Assembly (NCBI GenBank): GCA_949825065.1
Contig: OX463844.1
Span: 26,879,056 to 26,943,055, forward strand
From: Odontocerum albicorne
Lineage: Eukaryota; Arthropoda; Insecta; Trichoptera; Odontoceridae
DNA: 64,000 nt
Reading direction: 5' to 3'
This document shows, piece by piece, positions 44,727 to 55,858 of this stretch (position 1 is its first letter; every line of letters begins with the position of its first letter). A program made the position numbers and the translations under genes. The notes below the pieces were generated by a model, which made no database searches, was not told the DNA's origin, and saw only the letters and a list, made by a program, of their open reading frames with translations.

Positions 44727-44814
44727 AGTGAACTTTTATATCAACTAGTGAGTTTTAATATCAACTAGTGAACTTTCATTTCAATTAGTGAACTTACATA
44801 TCATTTAGTGAAAT
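44727..44814 (+). repeat. 20-bp tandem repeat, four copies
   Basis: Units start at 44727, 44747, 44767 and 44787 with consensus AGTGAACTTTCATATCAACT; a partial fifth AGTGAAAT follows. Confidence 0.88.
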
Positions 44815-44819
44815 CATCT

Positions 44820-45780
44820 CTTTGCTTATCATCACACAACCAATATTTATAAAACCACTTTGACCAAAGACTGTGATAACTGTGAAAATGTATTATTATA
44901 TATAAGTTACGACTATTGTCACTGTATTATGGATTGTGGTTTTGTATTACAAATTTCATAAGTCGAACCATACATAATTAAAATAAATTAGATTTTTAAT
45001 TATTTTATTGTAAACACGAAGTTATGTACCTTTTGTCTAATAAACTCGATCAAGATACAAGGTTCAAGAAACGGATTTATGTTTGAATCTGATGAAATCC
45101 TGAGATGAGTTTTTTTTCCCGGAAAACACACAAAATTGTCCCAAGACATTGTTAAAAAGATCAATACTAATTCTTTTATCAGCAAAAAATATGATTTTGT
45201 TTACGTAAGTGACCTGATATGGTGGTTTTTTAATTATATTTTTGTGGGTCTAATTTAATTGCATAATTTAAATTTAAAAAATGTCGAAAATGAACCCAAC
45301 TCGATTTAGGATATTCAAAAGGCGTTATTTTGTTTTGAAATATTTTTACTTAAAATACATTAAAATCTCGTATATGCGACGCGGCGGTGAAGATTTAGGA
45401 ATTATATTCCCATAATTGTACATATAATGGCATGTGGTTAAACGTACTACGAAACTACGTAAAATCATTTTCCACAACTTTGTACAACAATATTTCAATG
45501 ATTTTTTAAAAATTGATTAGCTGTTATAAATAATTCTATTTAATGCGAATTTATTTTAGTTTTTCCGTCATCTGCATCACTTTCAAGCTTTCACAGATTC
45601 TTTTATTTATTCATGGTTTTCTGTAAAGAGATTTATTCCAAAGAGTACGGATTTTACCCATGGGTCGATCACACACTCTTAATGGGTCTACTTGGATATT
45701 ACTTCTTAAATGTTAGAAGAGATCGACATAAGTTTATACTTATACAAATTGCTTACATGAAAATATTGCACCAAACTATT
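44820..45780. other. AT-rich DNA, nothing recognised
   Basis: No gene or repeat family recognised. Confidence 0.4.
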
Positions 45781-45781
45781 T

Positions 45782-46010
45782 GTTGATTGGTAAGCTTTTG
45801 TTGAATGCATCGGGCAATTATTTATGTCATCGTGAATTAAGAATGTTTTCGGTACCGCCTTCACAAACGGAGCTGTTAAGTGCATCACCACTCGCACACG
45901 GAATGACCTTGTTGTGTGAATTTTCTAATATCGATGTATTCTATATTTCGAAGGATAAAATGAGGATTGAATTCCTTCATAAACTTGATAGATACAACTG
46001 CGTCACTTCA
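45782..46010 (+). mobile_element. LINE-E C-terminal fragment
   Basis: An intact stretch of frame reads GNYLCHRELRMFSVPPSQTE, LLSASPLAHGMTLLCEFSNI, DVFYISKDKMRIEFLHK. This resembles the 'VPxxRTExxxxSPlxxxmxLyNxxxxIDxF' C-terminus of jockey-like LINE proteins, and also the more decayed 33740-33830. Within the 110-codon frame the later residues look non-homologous. Confidence 0.6.
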
Positions 46011-46119
46011 CAGGTCAGCATGAATAATATTTCCCCTTTGTCATTAAGTTTTATTTACAATTATCATTTAAATTGTTTCTTGTTATTTGATATAACCGGG
46101 TTAAACCTGTAGCAGATGT

Positions 46120-46790
46120 TAAATAAAAAAAAACATGTGAATAAAATAACACTTAACACGTTTCACACAATTCGCAGTAAAAAAGAAACACAATTCACAC
46201 TTACTACCGCAGATGACAGACCAGGATTCAAAAAGCCCAGGACCTTTATTAACTGTTTAATGGGAGCCGACCATGTCACACCGTTGACGTACGAGAATCT
46301 CTAAATTGGCATTTATTTGAAATGTAGCTTCTTTTCGTGGTCAATATACGAGTATATATATGTATATTTGGTAATTCGAAATATTAGTGCATAAAGCATA
46401 CAGAAAAAATATTTTTTCACATAAAAATCCCCACCATTTTCGCAAAGAATATTTCATAAGAGAAGAATAAATATTTGTTTGATATTCAAATACCTACTTT
46501 ATATTTTTTTCGTAAAATGTGAAAATCAAAGAAAATAGAGAAAATTCTAATGTAAAAAGGTCTCTGAAAACCAGTCCAGGACTCGTAAACCTGGTATCCT
46601 AACTATTGAAACATGGTAAAAAGGAGTTAATTATGTAGGTTTAATTTTTATCTTTTGGATCATTTATACTACATATATTCAAAAAAAGAATCATAAAACT
46701 CTTAATACATTAGACAAAAAGCAGTATACATATATAAATTGTACAATTTTGAAACAAATAAAAAAATTTTATGAATTTTATTTAAAGAAA
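46120..46790. other. AT-rich DNA with a weak SINE-1 trace
   Basis: 46555-46620 on the minus strand faintly matches SINE-1 (GTTTACGAGTCCTGGACTGG, TTTTCAG). Otherwise nothing recognised. Confidence 0.3.
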
Positions 46791-46799
46791 AAATCATGA

Positions 46800-47060
46800 T
46801 CACCATCACGCCATGGCCCTATAAGGGTATGCAGAGAGAGAAAATCTCCATTTAATTCTATCCTGACATACATCTTACCATATGTCGCATAACACCCCGT
46901 CATGGATACTCACCTAATATAAAGACATCACTTTTCTCTTTTTTTTAATTTGATTCAATAGGTTGTAGAACGTTTTTGTAGCTCTTCTCAAACTGTTATA
47001 CCTTTTTACCACTTGTATAGATTATTTTTATAAATATTTCATCGTTCATTCTTTAGTAAC
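46800..47060 (-). mobile_element. LINE-A C-terminal fragment
   Basis: On the minus strand: RMNDEIFIKIIYTSGKKV, later DVCQDRIKWRFSLSAYPYRA. This matches the RMNxERLTK and VCxDRxxWRSxVSAYP landmarks of LINE-A in the right order. Confidence 0.62.
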
Positions 47061-47064
47061 ATTT

Positions 47065-47985
47065 ATCAACAAATATTTATACAATATGTACATCAATAAT
47101 AGTTCAAGGTATTTAAATTTCTTAAGAAATGTATCGATGTAATTCTTTTCATTATTTTATTAAAATAACTCAGATCACGCTTATTTTAAATTTTTAAAAT
47201 CAATTTCAAAAAGGTCCTTTAATTAAAATTAAATTACATCGTTCACCCTTGGAAAAACAAGAAATTGGCAAATCCAATGAATTTGATGGTCAATATTTCT
47301 TAAATTGTTGATGAAATTTTTCACCTTCGAGTTAATTTATTATGATATTAAATTGAACTTTCCATTCACCAAGATAATGATATTCGAATTTTATTAATTA
47401 AAATAGAAGTTATCAAAATGTGTACTTTTACGCTATGCAAAACTTTTGACCTAAGATAATCGAAAATTTTAATAATTTCATGCAATCTTTATACAGAAAA
47501 ACAAAATTTGTCGATATGGGACCAGTTGAGTTTTGAATATCAGTAAATGATGAATATCCTTTGTTGAATGCAAAAACTTGGTGAATCCTGATTCAATTTG
47601 CAACGACGAACCTCTGCAAAGCCGTGTTTCGGTAGTAGCTTTAATAAAAACTTAATATCTCTCCAAACTCAACGTGGAACGGAAAACAATTGTAGTTGGG
47701 TTAAATCATATATAACAAAGTATAATACATTACAATAAAACAAATCTTAAGAAATAGAATTTGTGTCAGTAACATTCAAAAAAGATCTTTTTTTTTCAGC
47801 ATTATTGATCAACTATCTGATTGAAAATGATTTCATTCAAGTTTATTCGTATGTACCTATATATGTAAGTTAAATACTTATATAATAGTTGATAACAAAA
47901 AGTGCACGGTTTATTATGACATTTTTGAGTATACAAAAATTAGGTAACTCCATGTCTGGTTTGGTAGGTATATATTGTTGAGCTC
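47065..47985. other. AT-rich DNA, nothing recognised
   Basis: No gene or repeat family recognised. Confidence 0.4.
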
Positions 47986-47992
47986 AGGAAGG

Positions 47993-48068
47993 TCCTTTTC
48001 AGGTAATTCCTCAAACTTATGTCTGAAAGTTCCTTTTCAGGTAATTCCTCAAACGTATGTCTGACTTA
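47993..48068 (+). repeat. 38-bp tandem duplication
   Basis: TCCTTTTCAGGTAATTCCTC, AAAC(T/G)TATGTCTGA occurs twice, at 47993 and 48031. Confidence 0.85.
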
Positions 48069-48069
48069 T

Positions 48070-48930
48070 GAAAGACTGATCAATCCGTTTTAAGTAATAT
48101 AAATGCATTTTACCCTTTTATTTCATATTATCGTTATCTCGAGAGATTTCATGTTTCCCACTTCAGGAGGTTGTTTTAAAATTTTGTCAAATCCCCTGTT
48201 TGACAAAGTGAGAAAATTATTTTCATCCTTCATAAAATGTTTGTTCATTAGCAACATTTTGAAAAAAATATTTACAATTCAAGAATTATTAATAATGTCT
48301 AAAAATGCCAACTTTTGTAAGTATTCACAAAGAGAAAATATTTTCAGAGTTGGTTATTTTCAATAGTTTTGTTAGTAACATGTGAATTTGACTACATTTA
48401 AACGTTGGACTGGCTAATGTTGACATTAAATTGTCAGGATGTATCCACTTTTGAAAAAACTTCGTATTCTATTCAGCAAGATGGCCACCTTTGCGTGATT
48501 GGTTGAAATCGATTTGACACCACTTGAAGATAAATTTATCTGGATTTGAAATTTAATTTAGCTATATTTGAAAATTACACGATGTCTAGTACTCTTAAGA
48601 GAGTGATCTAGCATTGCCAGAAAAAATGGAGTTGACCACATTAAAAATGAAATGCGGACTTGCCTTGCATATTAAATTTAATTTATTGTATTTAGTAATT
48701 TCTTATGATATTGATAGGTTATCTTTTGTTTTAAAGTTGTTACAATAATATGTAAAGGACACGCATTTCTTTTTTTTTTTTTTTTTCAAAAACAAATTAA
48801 AAGAAAACAGACAATGGCAAAAGCTATGTAGTGTCAAAGAAGTTGCGGACTCTGACTTGAATGAGCGTTGCAGTGAAGGAATAAAATGTTCATTCAACAC
48901 CGATTCAATGTTAAGATAATTAATTAATAT
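48070..48930. other. AT-rich DNA, nothing recognised
   Basis: No gene or repeat family recognised. A long T-run lies at about 48769-48786. Confidence 0.4.
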
Positions 48931-48939
48931 GTTATTGTT

Positions 48940-49149
48940 TTGCCCATTCCATTACGATATCTTAGCACACCAAGGCTAATGAGCGGCATTGTTACATTAG
49001 TAGGTTCACGGTCTGCATGCCGGTGTGCACTGCTATACATTATTAATGAGGATCATCAAAGACAGCTTTATGCAACATGCTCTGCACAACGCAGAGCCCC
49101 CAACAATACCACAGTGGCTGAAAGTGTTCACCTAGAATGCTATTTCTGA
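48940..49149 (+). other. Unassigned open frame, 69 codons
   Basis: The frame has balanced codons and less AT than its surroundings. Its product (RYLSTPRLMSGIVTLVGSRS, ACRCALLYIINEDHQRQLYA, TCSAQRRAPNNTTVAESVH) has a cysteine cluster. No family recognised. It may be a mobile-element fragment, since LINE-D ORF1 starts 300 bp downstream. Confidence 0.25.
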
Positions 49150-49218
49150 AACGGTGCTCAATAAACCCATATTAAATACAAAATAAAATGAACGATAGCT
49201 GTTAAACATTATTATCTT

Positions 49219-49390
49219 TGAGCTGATTCGCGGGGGCTGCTGATTCGATCCCCGTCGGAATCCAGTTTCTTTTAAATAGATTCCAATCTGGTTATGATTT
49301 AAAGCCTCTTTAACATCTTTCTGATCGGCTGGAAAAGATTATTATATGGTAATAAGCCTGCCAGGTTGTACTGTTACAACGAAAATTTAA
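49219..49390 (+). mobile_element. SINE-1 copy, 5'-truncated
   Basis: GCTGATTCGATCCCCGTCGG (B box), TCCAATCTGGTTATGATTTA, CTGATCGGCTGGAAAAGATT, AATAAGCCTGCCAGGTTGTA, CTGTTACAACGAAAATTTAA, all in order. Confidence 0.75.
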
Positions 49391-49419
49391 AATGATATAA
49401 TACGTTTCGCCAAAATCCG

Positions 49420-50020
49420 ATTAGGTAATTCGGACGTATTGAAAAGAGTAGCTGGCAGAAAATATTGGCTTTGCTCCCATTATTTGAGCCTTCTGATTAA
49501 GAATCACTAGAGGTAGCACGAAACTCTCAATCCATAATTGCACGTGTCATCAACACTACGAGTACCGCACGTGAAGAGACAACAATTCCATAAACGCCTG
49601 CGAGCATTGTTACCAGACTAATTAAAAGAGCAACTATTTACCCAAATGAAGAAGATACTTTAAGTCCAACAAAATCTTCCCCCTTAAGTCGAAGAGCTCA
49701 ATGCAGGGGTACGAAAAAAACTTTCTCCTGTTTCATGGGATCAAGGAAGTTGTTGCAAGGCTTGTGCTCGAACAAATCTCGGAGTGGAATTCTGTGAGAA
49801 CGACATCGTCAGCAGTTATCGTTTGGGACGCAGAATAATGGTTAATCACCCAATTGTAGTTAACTTATGTTATCCTTTAAAGGGTCAATAGGTTTTTAAT
49901 AAAAAGAAAAGCACCAAAGGGAATGAGGTAGTAATTACCGAGTCCTTAACTCCGAGCCGCTACGTGGTCTTAAGGGATTGTTTCGATAAAAAAAACTTGT
50001 CATCTTACAAGCATGCATGA
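49420..50020 (+). mobile_element. LINE-D ORF1 fragment
   Basis: One frame reads EFCENDIVSSYRLGRR, HPIVVNLCYPLKGQ, stop, VFNKKKSTKGNEVVITESLT, PSRYVVLRDCFDKKN. This is the pattern of jockey/CR1 LINE ORF1 nucleic-acid-binding proteins ('DI...YRLGR...PIVVxF...VF..KK.LKG..I.ItEsLT..R..L'). An upstream frame gives KNFLLFHGIKEVVARLVLEQ. Frameshifted and truncated. An RT fragment follows 270 bp later. Confidence 0.62.
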
Positions 50021-50289
50021 GCTGCAAGATGGGAAGGGAGCGAGCGAAATCTCCATGGATCAGAAAACCCAGGCAATATCAATAATATGTTACATGATAG
50101 AGCTCTTAGAGGGGAAAACTCATTGATCCTAAGTGATACGAGTACAAGCTCTTTACGAGTGTGTGTTCGTTTTTTTTAATTGGCGTAACAAGCTGTTAAT
50201 TTTTGTGTTATGTTATTATTTTTTATTTAATAACAATTTATGGAAATATAATCCTTACTGCTACGTTCATATGTTTCTTTTATTACGGA

Positions 50290-51000
50290 GAGGTTATTGC
50301 TTTCTGTCGATTAGCGCCGAGCCCTCTCGCCTTGAATCGATCTCCGAACGAACGAAGAAGCATAGTTTACTCATTAATCCTACAAAGTCTCAAGCGATAC
50401 TGATTAGCAGTTCTCAGCTTCTCAATCATTTTAACGCTGATTTATTTCCTTCAAAATTACTCTAAGACTCTATCATACCATTAAATAAAACTTAAAACCT
50501 AGGGGTGACAGCACTCTCTCATGGCGATATCAAATAAATGAGGTGAGCCGAAGGATCTTCTTCAGCCTTTATTCCTTTAAAAAGTTGCAAAGATTCCTGC
50601 CTACTAAAACGTTATTTCTGTTATTTCCAATTTCTAACTTAACGAACGTCTGTTACTTGAATATTATGAAGGAACAGCTGGACAAATTACAACGCCTTCA
50701 AAATGTTTGTATGAGATTTACTTTTAACCGGAGTAAGTACGATCACATAACTTTATATCAGAAAGAGCTTAACTGGTTGAAGTAGGAAATTGACGCAAAA
50801 TTCACATACTGTCACTAATGTGTATCATTTACTGTCCCGCCACTCCCTCTTATCTCACCGAAATAGCATCAGCATCTTTCCAATCACGGACTTTTGCTTC
50901 GCTCAAACGTAGATTGTTCATTAGTTTTCCCAGTACATCGCCATCTTTTTTATGTCGTTTTTAATAGCTAAGCAGTGAGACTCGGAAACCAGTTTCAAGC
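50290..51000 (+). mobile_element. LINE-D RT C-terminal fragment
   Basis: Reads SISERTKKHSLLINPTKSQA, ILISSSQ, then VSRRIFFSLYSFKKLQRFLP, LNIMKEQLDKLQRLQNVCM, KYDHITLYQKELNWLK, and further on YLTEIASASFQSRTFASLKR-like C-terminus. The order is that of jockey/CR1 ORF2. Compared with a full element, ORF2 endonuclease and catalytic core are absent between 50020 and 50290. Confidence 0.78.
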
Positions 51001-51852
51001 CAATTTTAGAATCGCTCCGTCATTAGCATATTTTTAAAAAGTACTGAAAAAAACTCTTAACTTAACATAAATATTTTTCTTTCGTTTGCTTTTGTAGCAT
51101 TAAGGACAACGGTAAAAATATTATTATTTGTCATAATCTTTCAACAACGCGTTAAAAACACAATGATCTTAATTCTCTCAAATACTAAAGGTAATGTTTT
51201 ACTAGGGCAAACAAAAAATATGACTTATTAGAGATACAATTATATGATAAGTAAAAAAGTTTATAAATTGAATTATCAGCGCAGTCATCCTCGGTCAATT
51301 GATGCACCCGGCGCACAGTTTACAGATTGACCAATCTAGAGGGACAAAATCCTAAAAATGAAAATCAATACGCCCCATAAAAAATACCGTTTTAGTGTGT
51401 TTAACAAACCTATTGATAAGCTGCAATTGTCAGATTTTTCAAGAAACCCTTATTTTATTTTTTATGACGGGACAAAGTGACACTTTGTGTCGCAGGTATA
51501 AAATATTTATATAAGTACATTCCTGACTTCCGAAGTTTGTGCATGTTAACAGTGTTTTAAAAAGTTATTGAAAATAATTTTCGTTGAGGCATCGTGTTCT
51601 ACAGGTATTTATTCGTTTATTTATGTCATAATTATATTAATTTATTTATACTATAGATTATTTTTATAACAATAACAAATTCGTGAAATTTCTTCCTATG
51701 CATTTTATTGAGTTCAAAGTTTAACAAGATGTAACGTTATGTGTAAGATGTCGTAAGGCTATGAAACTTAGTTTAAAAAATAATCTTATATATTTTTTTA
51801 AATAAAAAATATAACCATTTAGCTGTGTGAAGATTTAGATTTTTATTCTCCA

Positions 51853-52290
51853 ATGCAGAAAATTAATAAGGTAGGCCATACAGTTAAAAAAATTCGAGAA
51901 TGTTCATCCGAATCAAAAAGGAGAAAAGTACGTGATTTGGTTACCAGCTACGAGAAGGAAAAATTGACTTATGGAGCTGCAATTAGTGTTCGAGTCAGTG
52001 GTAGACGTGATGGGGCAAATTCAACACAAGTTATAAAAATGCCAAGAAACCAATTTTCACGACTCCAACACAAAATCCTTAATCCCCAGAAGAAGCTTTA
52101 GCACTGTTCAATGCAAACAAATTTACGGTAAGTAATGTAGTATAAAAATATCAAACGGGAAGCTTCTGAAAGAGGTTTTAATTTATATCCATCATATCAT
52201 CGGGTTTTAGAAGAGAAAAGACAATTGTTATCCAGAAGTAGAGAGCATAATTTTAACAGATATTTTGAACAGCAAAATTTGAAAACTACG
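51853..52290 (+). pseudogene. N-terminal part of an unassigned transposase-like protein
   Basis: The open frame 51853-52101 reads GHTVKKIRECSSESKRRKVR, DLVTSYEKEKLTYGAAISVR, VSGRRDGANSTQVIK. After a frameshift it continues SPEEALALFNANKFTVS and KNIKREASERGFNLYPSYHR, VLEEKRQLLSRS. From memory, the 'TPEEALALxxxxxxT...YPSYxxVLExK' pattern occurs in uncharacterised proteins that are repetitive in aphid and other arthropod genomes. I cannot name the superfamily. Frameshift and stops make it non-functional. Confidence 0.55.
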
Positions 52291-52339
52291 TTAAGGAAAC
52301 AAAAATGTTATACAAATCAGTATTCTCGTTGTATATTAT

Positions 52340-52546
52340 ATGCCTGCAGCCTTGCACAAAATATTGATGCACGGTGCTGAGATCATCGATTATTTTTTGA
52401 TTCCTATTAGACAAACGTCTGAAGCGGCATCAGAGGCCAAAAATAAAGAAATAAGAAAAATTAGGCAACATCTCACTTTGAAAACTTCACGTGTTAGGAC
52501 AAATTATGATTTGTTTAAATATTTATTAGTTTCTTCTGATCCCTAG
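52340..52546 (+). pseudogene. C-terminal part of the same unassigned transposase-like protein
   Basis: The frame reads PAALHKILMHGAEIIDYFLI, PIRQTSEAASEAKNKEIRKI, RQHLTLKTSRVRTNYDLFKY, LLVSSDP. The pattern 'LHKIL.HG...PIGQ.SEEA.EA.NK..R..R..H.RK.SR..TN.DL...LL.SSDP' recurs, from memory, with the N-terminal pattern above in one protein family. The 30 bp between the two parts therefore mark an internal deletion. Confidence 0.55.
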
Positions 52547-52856
52547 CATATATGTCTTATTAAAAAAATACCCAAAAAAGTTAAACATGTGCATGAAAGC
52601 AATTGTCTAATACTATTAAAAAAAAGTTATTTTTGTATATTTTTTTCATAATAATAAGTATTAAGTTTTTAACGTTTCTAAATTTCTTATTCTCAATGTA
52701 TTATTGTGTATTTGATAAATTAAAAACCTATTATTAAATTAAAAACCATTTGTTAATATTTTCTAAGCCTCTAGTTATTAAAATGGAACATAATCATATC
52801 AAATGACATGAAAACTAATTTTGTCCCTCTAGATTGGTCAATCCGAATACTGTGCG

Positions 52857-53040
52857 GCGCGGCGCGCTCCTGGCTTGTCGACCTTGTCTTTGATATTCAA
52901 GTGTTTACAGATTTCGACAGGATACTACTCTTAAGACAACGGCTGACCACATAGTACGAGTAAGTTCGCCACCCGTCCACCCGTGCTGTGACAAGAACGT
53001 TACAAGTGAACTGTGATTGTGTTTTACATTTTTCAGGAAT
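52857..53040 (+). promoter_or_regulatory. CpG-rich patch, possible promoter or 5' exon
   Basis: Starts GCGCGGCGCGCTCCTGGCTT and stays much richer in GC and CpG than anything nearby. A strong donor-like site CGA|GTAAGT lies at 52957-52965 and a weaker one (GACT|GTAAGC) at about 53049. The left flank of the adjacent transposon (51275-51311) is similarly GC-rich, so the transposon may have split this patch. No coding follows on the plus strand within the window. Confidence 0.3.
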
Positions 53041-53049
53041 CGACTGTAA

Positions 53050-54265
53050 GCACCTTTTTTTATATTTGCATTATGAATAATTGAATATTTCCTGAAAAAA
53101 ATATTTTCCTCATCAAGTAAGATTTATACAATGAGTATTTAAAAAATATCCCTTTGAAATAAATTACGCGCATTTATGTAATTAATTTTAATGTATTGTT
53201 TATCAAATAAGCTTAAAATAATTTATTTAGTTAACAATTTTAGTGTTTTGTTTATTATTTTATATAAAACAAACAAACAACCAACTTCCAATTCTATTGT
53301 AGCATTGGAAATAATTGACTTCTGAACCGTAAGACAATTAGTTTTGATTTTTACACAAGTTAAATGTTTTTAATCTCAAGGCAAGGCAAACGAGCCTCCT
53401 TTTTGTGCCACTTAAATGTACGTTTCAATTTGAAATATTTAAGAAATTAGTTTTTGGATTAAATAACAAAAATACGAAGTAAGACAAATAAGTTGAAATG
53501 TGATCATAGACATTGAAGCCATATTTCTTTTTTAAAGCAGTGTTTACACGCTGTATTGAAACAAGATAAAAAAACCTGTTTGATATAATGCAATTTTTGC
53601 ATTATAGTTTACACATCTTTTTAACAGAAACGGGTGTAAAAGAAGAATCCAATTAAGTAATAAAACACAACGATTTTATCTCACTATTCAGAACGATTTA
53701 TAATATCTACGTATATAACAGTATGGCCATTTTTATTTTTACACCTATTAAATAGTATTTTTGTTTTAGAGCATTTGACTAGAATATATATTTTTTTTTA
53801 ATAATGACGTGCAACAGCTGCAGCCGTCCTCCTTCCACACAATGGGCTGCCAATATTTTTTGATTTCGTAGGATTCAGAAAAATAAAATATATTTAATAA
53901 AATACAAAATTAACAGCTATTTCTAAGTACTAGTATACAAAAAAATCTGAAATATGCGTTATAAATTTATAATATATTTCAACACACATTTTAATTTTTT
54001 TATTTTAACAAATCTATATCTAATATTTTATGTCCTTCAATCTAAATTATTGTCATTTTCTTTGAAGAATGTATCTCCTCACCATTGTTTATGATTATCA
54101 GAGAAATGATAAAGTTATTGTTATACAGTAATCACTTTAACCATACACGAGTTACGCAAATTTATGCCAATTGCAGTGAGAAAGGTTACAAAGTTATACA
54201 ACTCTTAGTCATTTTGAGGAAACAAATGCACTTTCTTATACATGTTTTTCGTAAATGCAACTACA
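53050..54265. other. AT-rich DNA, nothing recognised
   Basis: No gene or repeat family recognised. Would be first-intron sequence if the upstream patch is a 5' exon. Confidence 0.4.
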
Positions 54266-54268
54266 GTA

Positions 54269-54400
54269 GGACATCCGTGATCCAGTTAGTAGGATCCCTG
54301 TATTTCAACCCATAGGTAGCGTGATTGATTTTTTTGGTGCCCCGATTTTAATAACAGTTTTCAATCTAGTTGTCACTTCAGGCATGTTTAACATTTTTTT
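54269..54400 (+). mobile_element. SINE-1 copy, diverged, 3'-truncated
   Basis: GGACATCCGTGATCCAGTTA, GTAGGATCCCTGTATTTCAA, CCCATAGG, then TTTCAATCTAGTTGTCACTT and AGGCATGTTTAACATTTTT in family order. Confidence 0.6.
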
Positions 54401-54404
54401 ATAC

Positions 54405-55205
54405 ACAATCGAAATACATACTAGTACATATAACATTAGGTTATTTTTCAAAATATCATAAAAAATCCTTAACTTAAAAATTTAAATGTTCACATTTTCT
54501 CAATCTTCCCTTCAGTTAATTTGACATATTTTTGTCACTGAATTCTTCAGTAATTGATCTAAATTTCAGCAATTCTACACTTATTTTTTGGTTTATATCT
54601 ACAGCATAACTACTATCCGTGGGAATCTTAGAGATTATTTTACATTTTTATACGTTCCAGCCCTTAAAATATTTCAGTTTATTTAAAAAAAACTTTATAA
54701 TTAATGTGCTTAGTAATTAATGATCTTAAAATAACGTGAAATATGCTTTGTCTGATTTACAATGTGGCGATCACTTAGAAAATTTATATAAAGGTTATAA
54801 TTGCTCTCACTACAAATTTAAGTTCAAAATACCGTAGTAATTTTATTATATACTAAGATATTTATTAGTTTTTAATTTTAGATAGTATTGCAAAAAAATA
54901 CATTTCTTTCATATAAAAAACGAAAAAAAAATTTTAATCAAGGAAGTTTAAATATCCTTTACACCGTCTGAAAAATATCGCGGTTCACAAATAAGAAGAA
55001 CGATTACAATTGAATTTGAGGAAGAGTTTTTTTAGTATGTTGAGGACAATTTTTTCAAATACAACATAATTAACTCCAACTTCAGTGTTTTTTTATCTAA
55101 AATTAATATAGGTGGTTCAATTTGCAAAAATATGTTTTAATTATTATATGAGATAAAAGGAATGTAATTTCTCATATCATTTTTTTCTGGAATAATGAAT
55201 ATTCA
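54405..55205. other. AT-rich DNA, nothing recognised
   Basis: No gene or repeat family recognised. Confidence 0.4.
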
Positions 55206-55211
55206 GGTAGT

Positions 55212-55297
55212 GTATGTAGGGTTTCACAAAAAATATAAATCGGACATGCATTTGCCATTAGAAGCCGATCGACGAATTTGTGGAATCCCTTATATAC
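55212..55297. repeat. Small fold-back element
   Basis: GTATGTAGGGTTTCACAAA and the inverse of 55277-55297 (TTTGTGGAATCCCTTATATAC) pair imperfectly over about 20 bp. An inner AATCGG/CCGATC pair adds to the fold. 86 bp in total. Confidence 0.45.
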
Positions 55298-55299
55298 AT

Positions 55300-55785
55300 T
55301 ATTTATGGAGTTTTATTCTCCTTGGTTGATTTATTCTCTTTGGACCCTACGCTTTATCTCCAGGTTGATAAATAATAGATTCTTGCAAACTGTTAACCGA
55401 CTTAAGGGTTTTCTCGTTCAAGAGGTAACACACACTAAACAGCGGTGAGAAACAGAGAAATCCAAGAGTACGTAAAGCTTTGGCACGCGAGCAATCAATA
55501 TTAAAAAATATACAACTGTTTTCAGTAAAAAAAAAAACATAAAAATTATTTAACATATTTATTAATTGTTTTGATCTCTACGTGTAATATCTACGTTCAT
55601 TCATCTTTAACTACATTATTTCTTCTATTCTCCAATTATGTATATTATATATAAGATAGGGTATCTAACATTAAAAAAATTACTTTTTAAAGTATTCATT
55701 TTATGGAGATATTTTTTCTTTCAACTCTCAACGATTGTTGATGAGAAGAGCCCTAGAAAAAAAATGCAAAACTGATCCATAATCG
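55300..55785. other. AT-rich DNA, nothing recognised
   Basis: No gene or repeat family recognised. Confidence 0.4.
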
Positions 55786-55789
55786 AAAA

Positions 55790-55858
55790 ATGGTTGTCTA
55801 TTACTAATCAAAATAGTTGTCTATTGCTAGTCAAAATGGTTGTCTATTGCTAGTCAAA
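55790..55858 (+). repeat. 23-bp tandem repeat, three copies
   Basis: ATGGTTGTCTATTGCTAGTC followed by AAA, at 55790, 55813 and 55836, with three differences in all. Confidence 0.88.

Larger units (their letters stand above)
51312..52856 (+). mobile_element. TIR DNA transposon of unassigned superfamily (internally deleted)
   Basis: A 39-bp terminal inverted repeat (51312-51350 and 52818-52856) contains a 26-bp perfect block beginning GATTGACCAATCTAGAGGGA. The interior carries two coding blocks in the same direction and what looks like a spliced leader (donor CTACAG|GTATTT at 51605, acceptor CCAATGCAG at about 51854). No certain target duplication: CGG/CG-rich DNA flanks both sides. At 1.5 kb it is probably a deletion derivative, because the coding lacks any recognisable catalytic domain. 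Confidence 0.72.
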
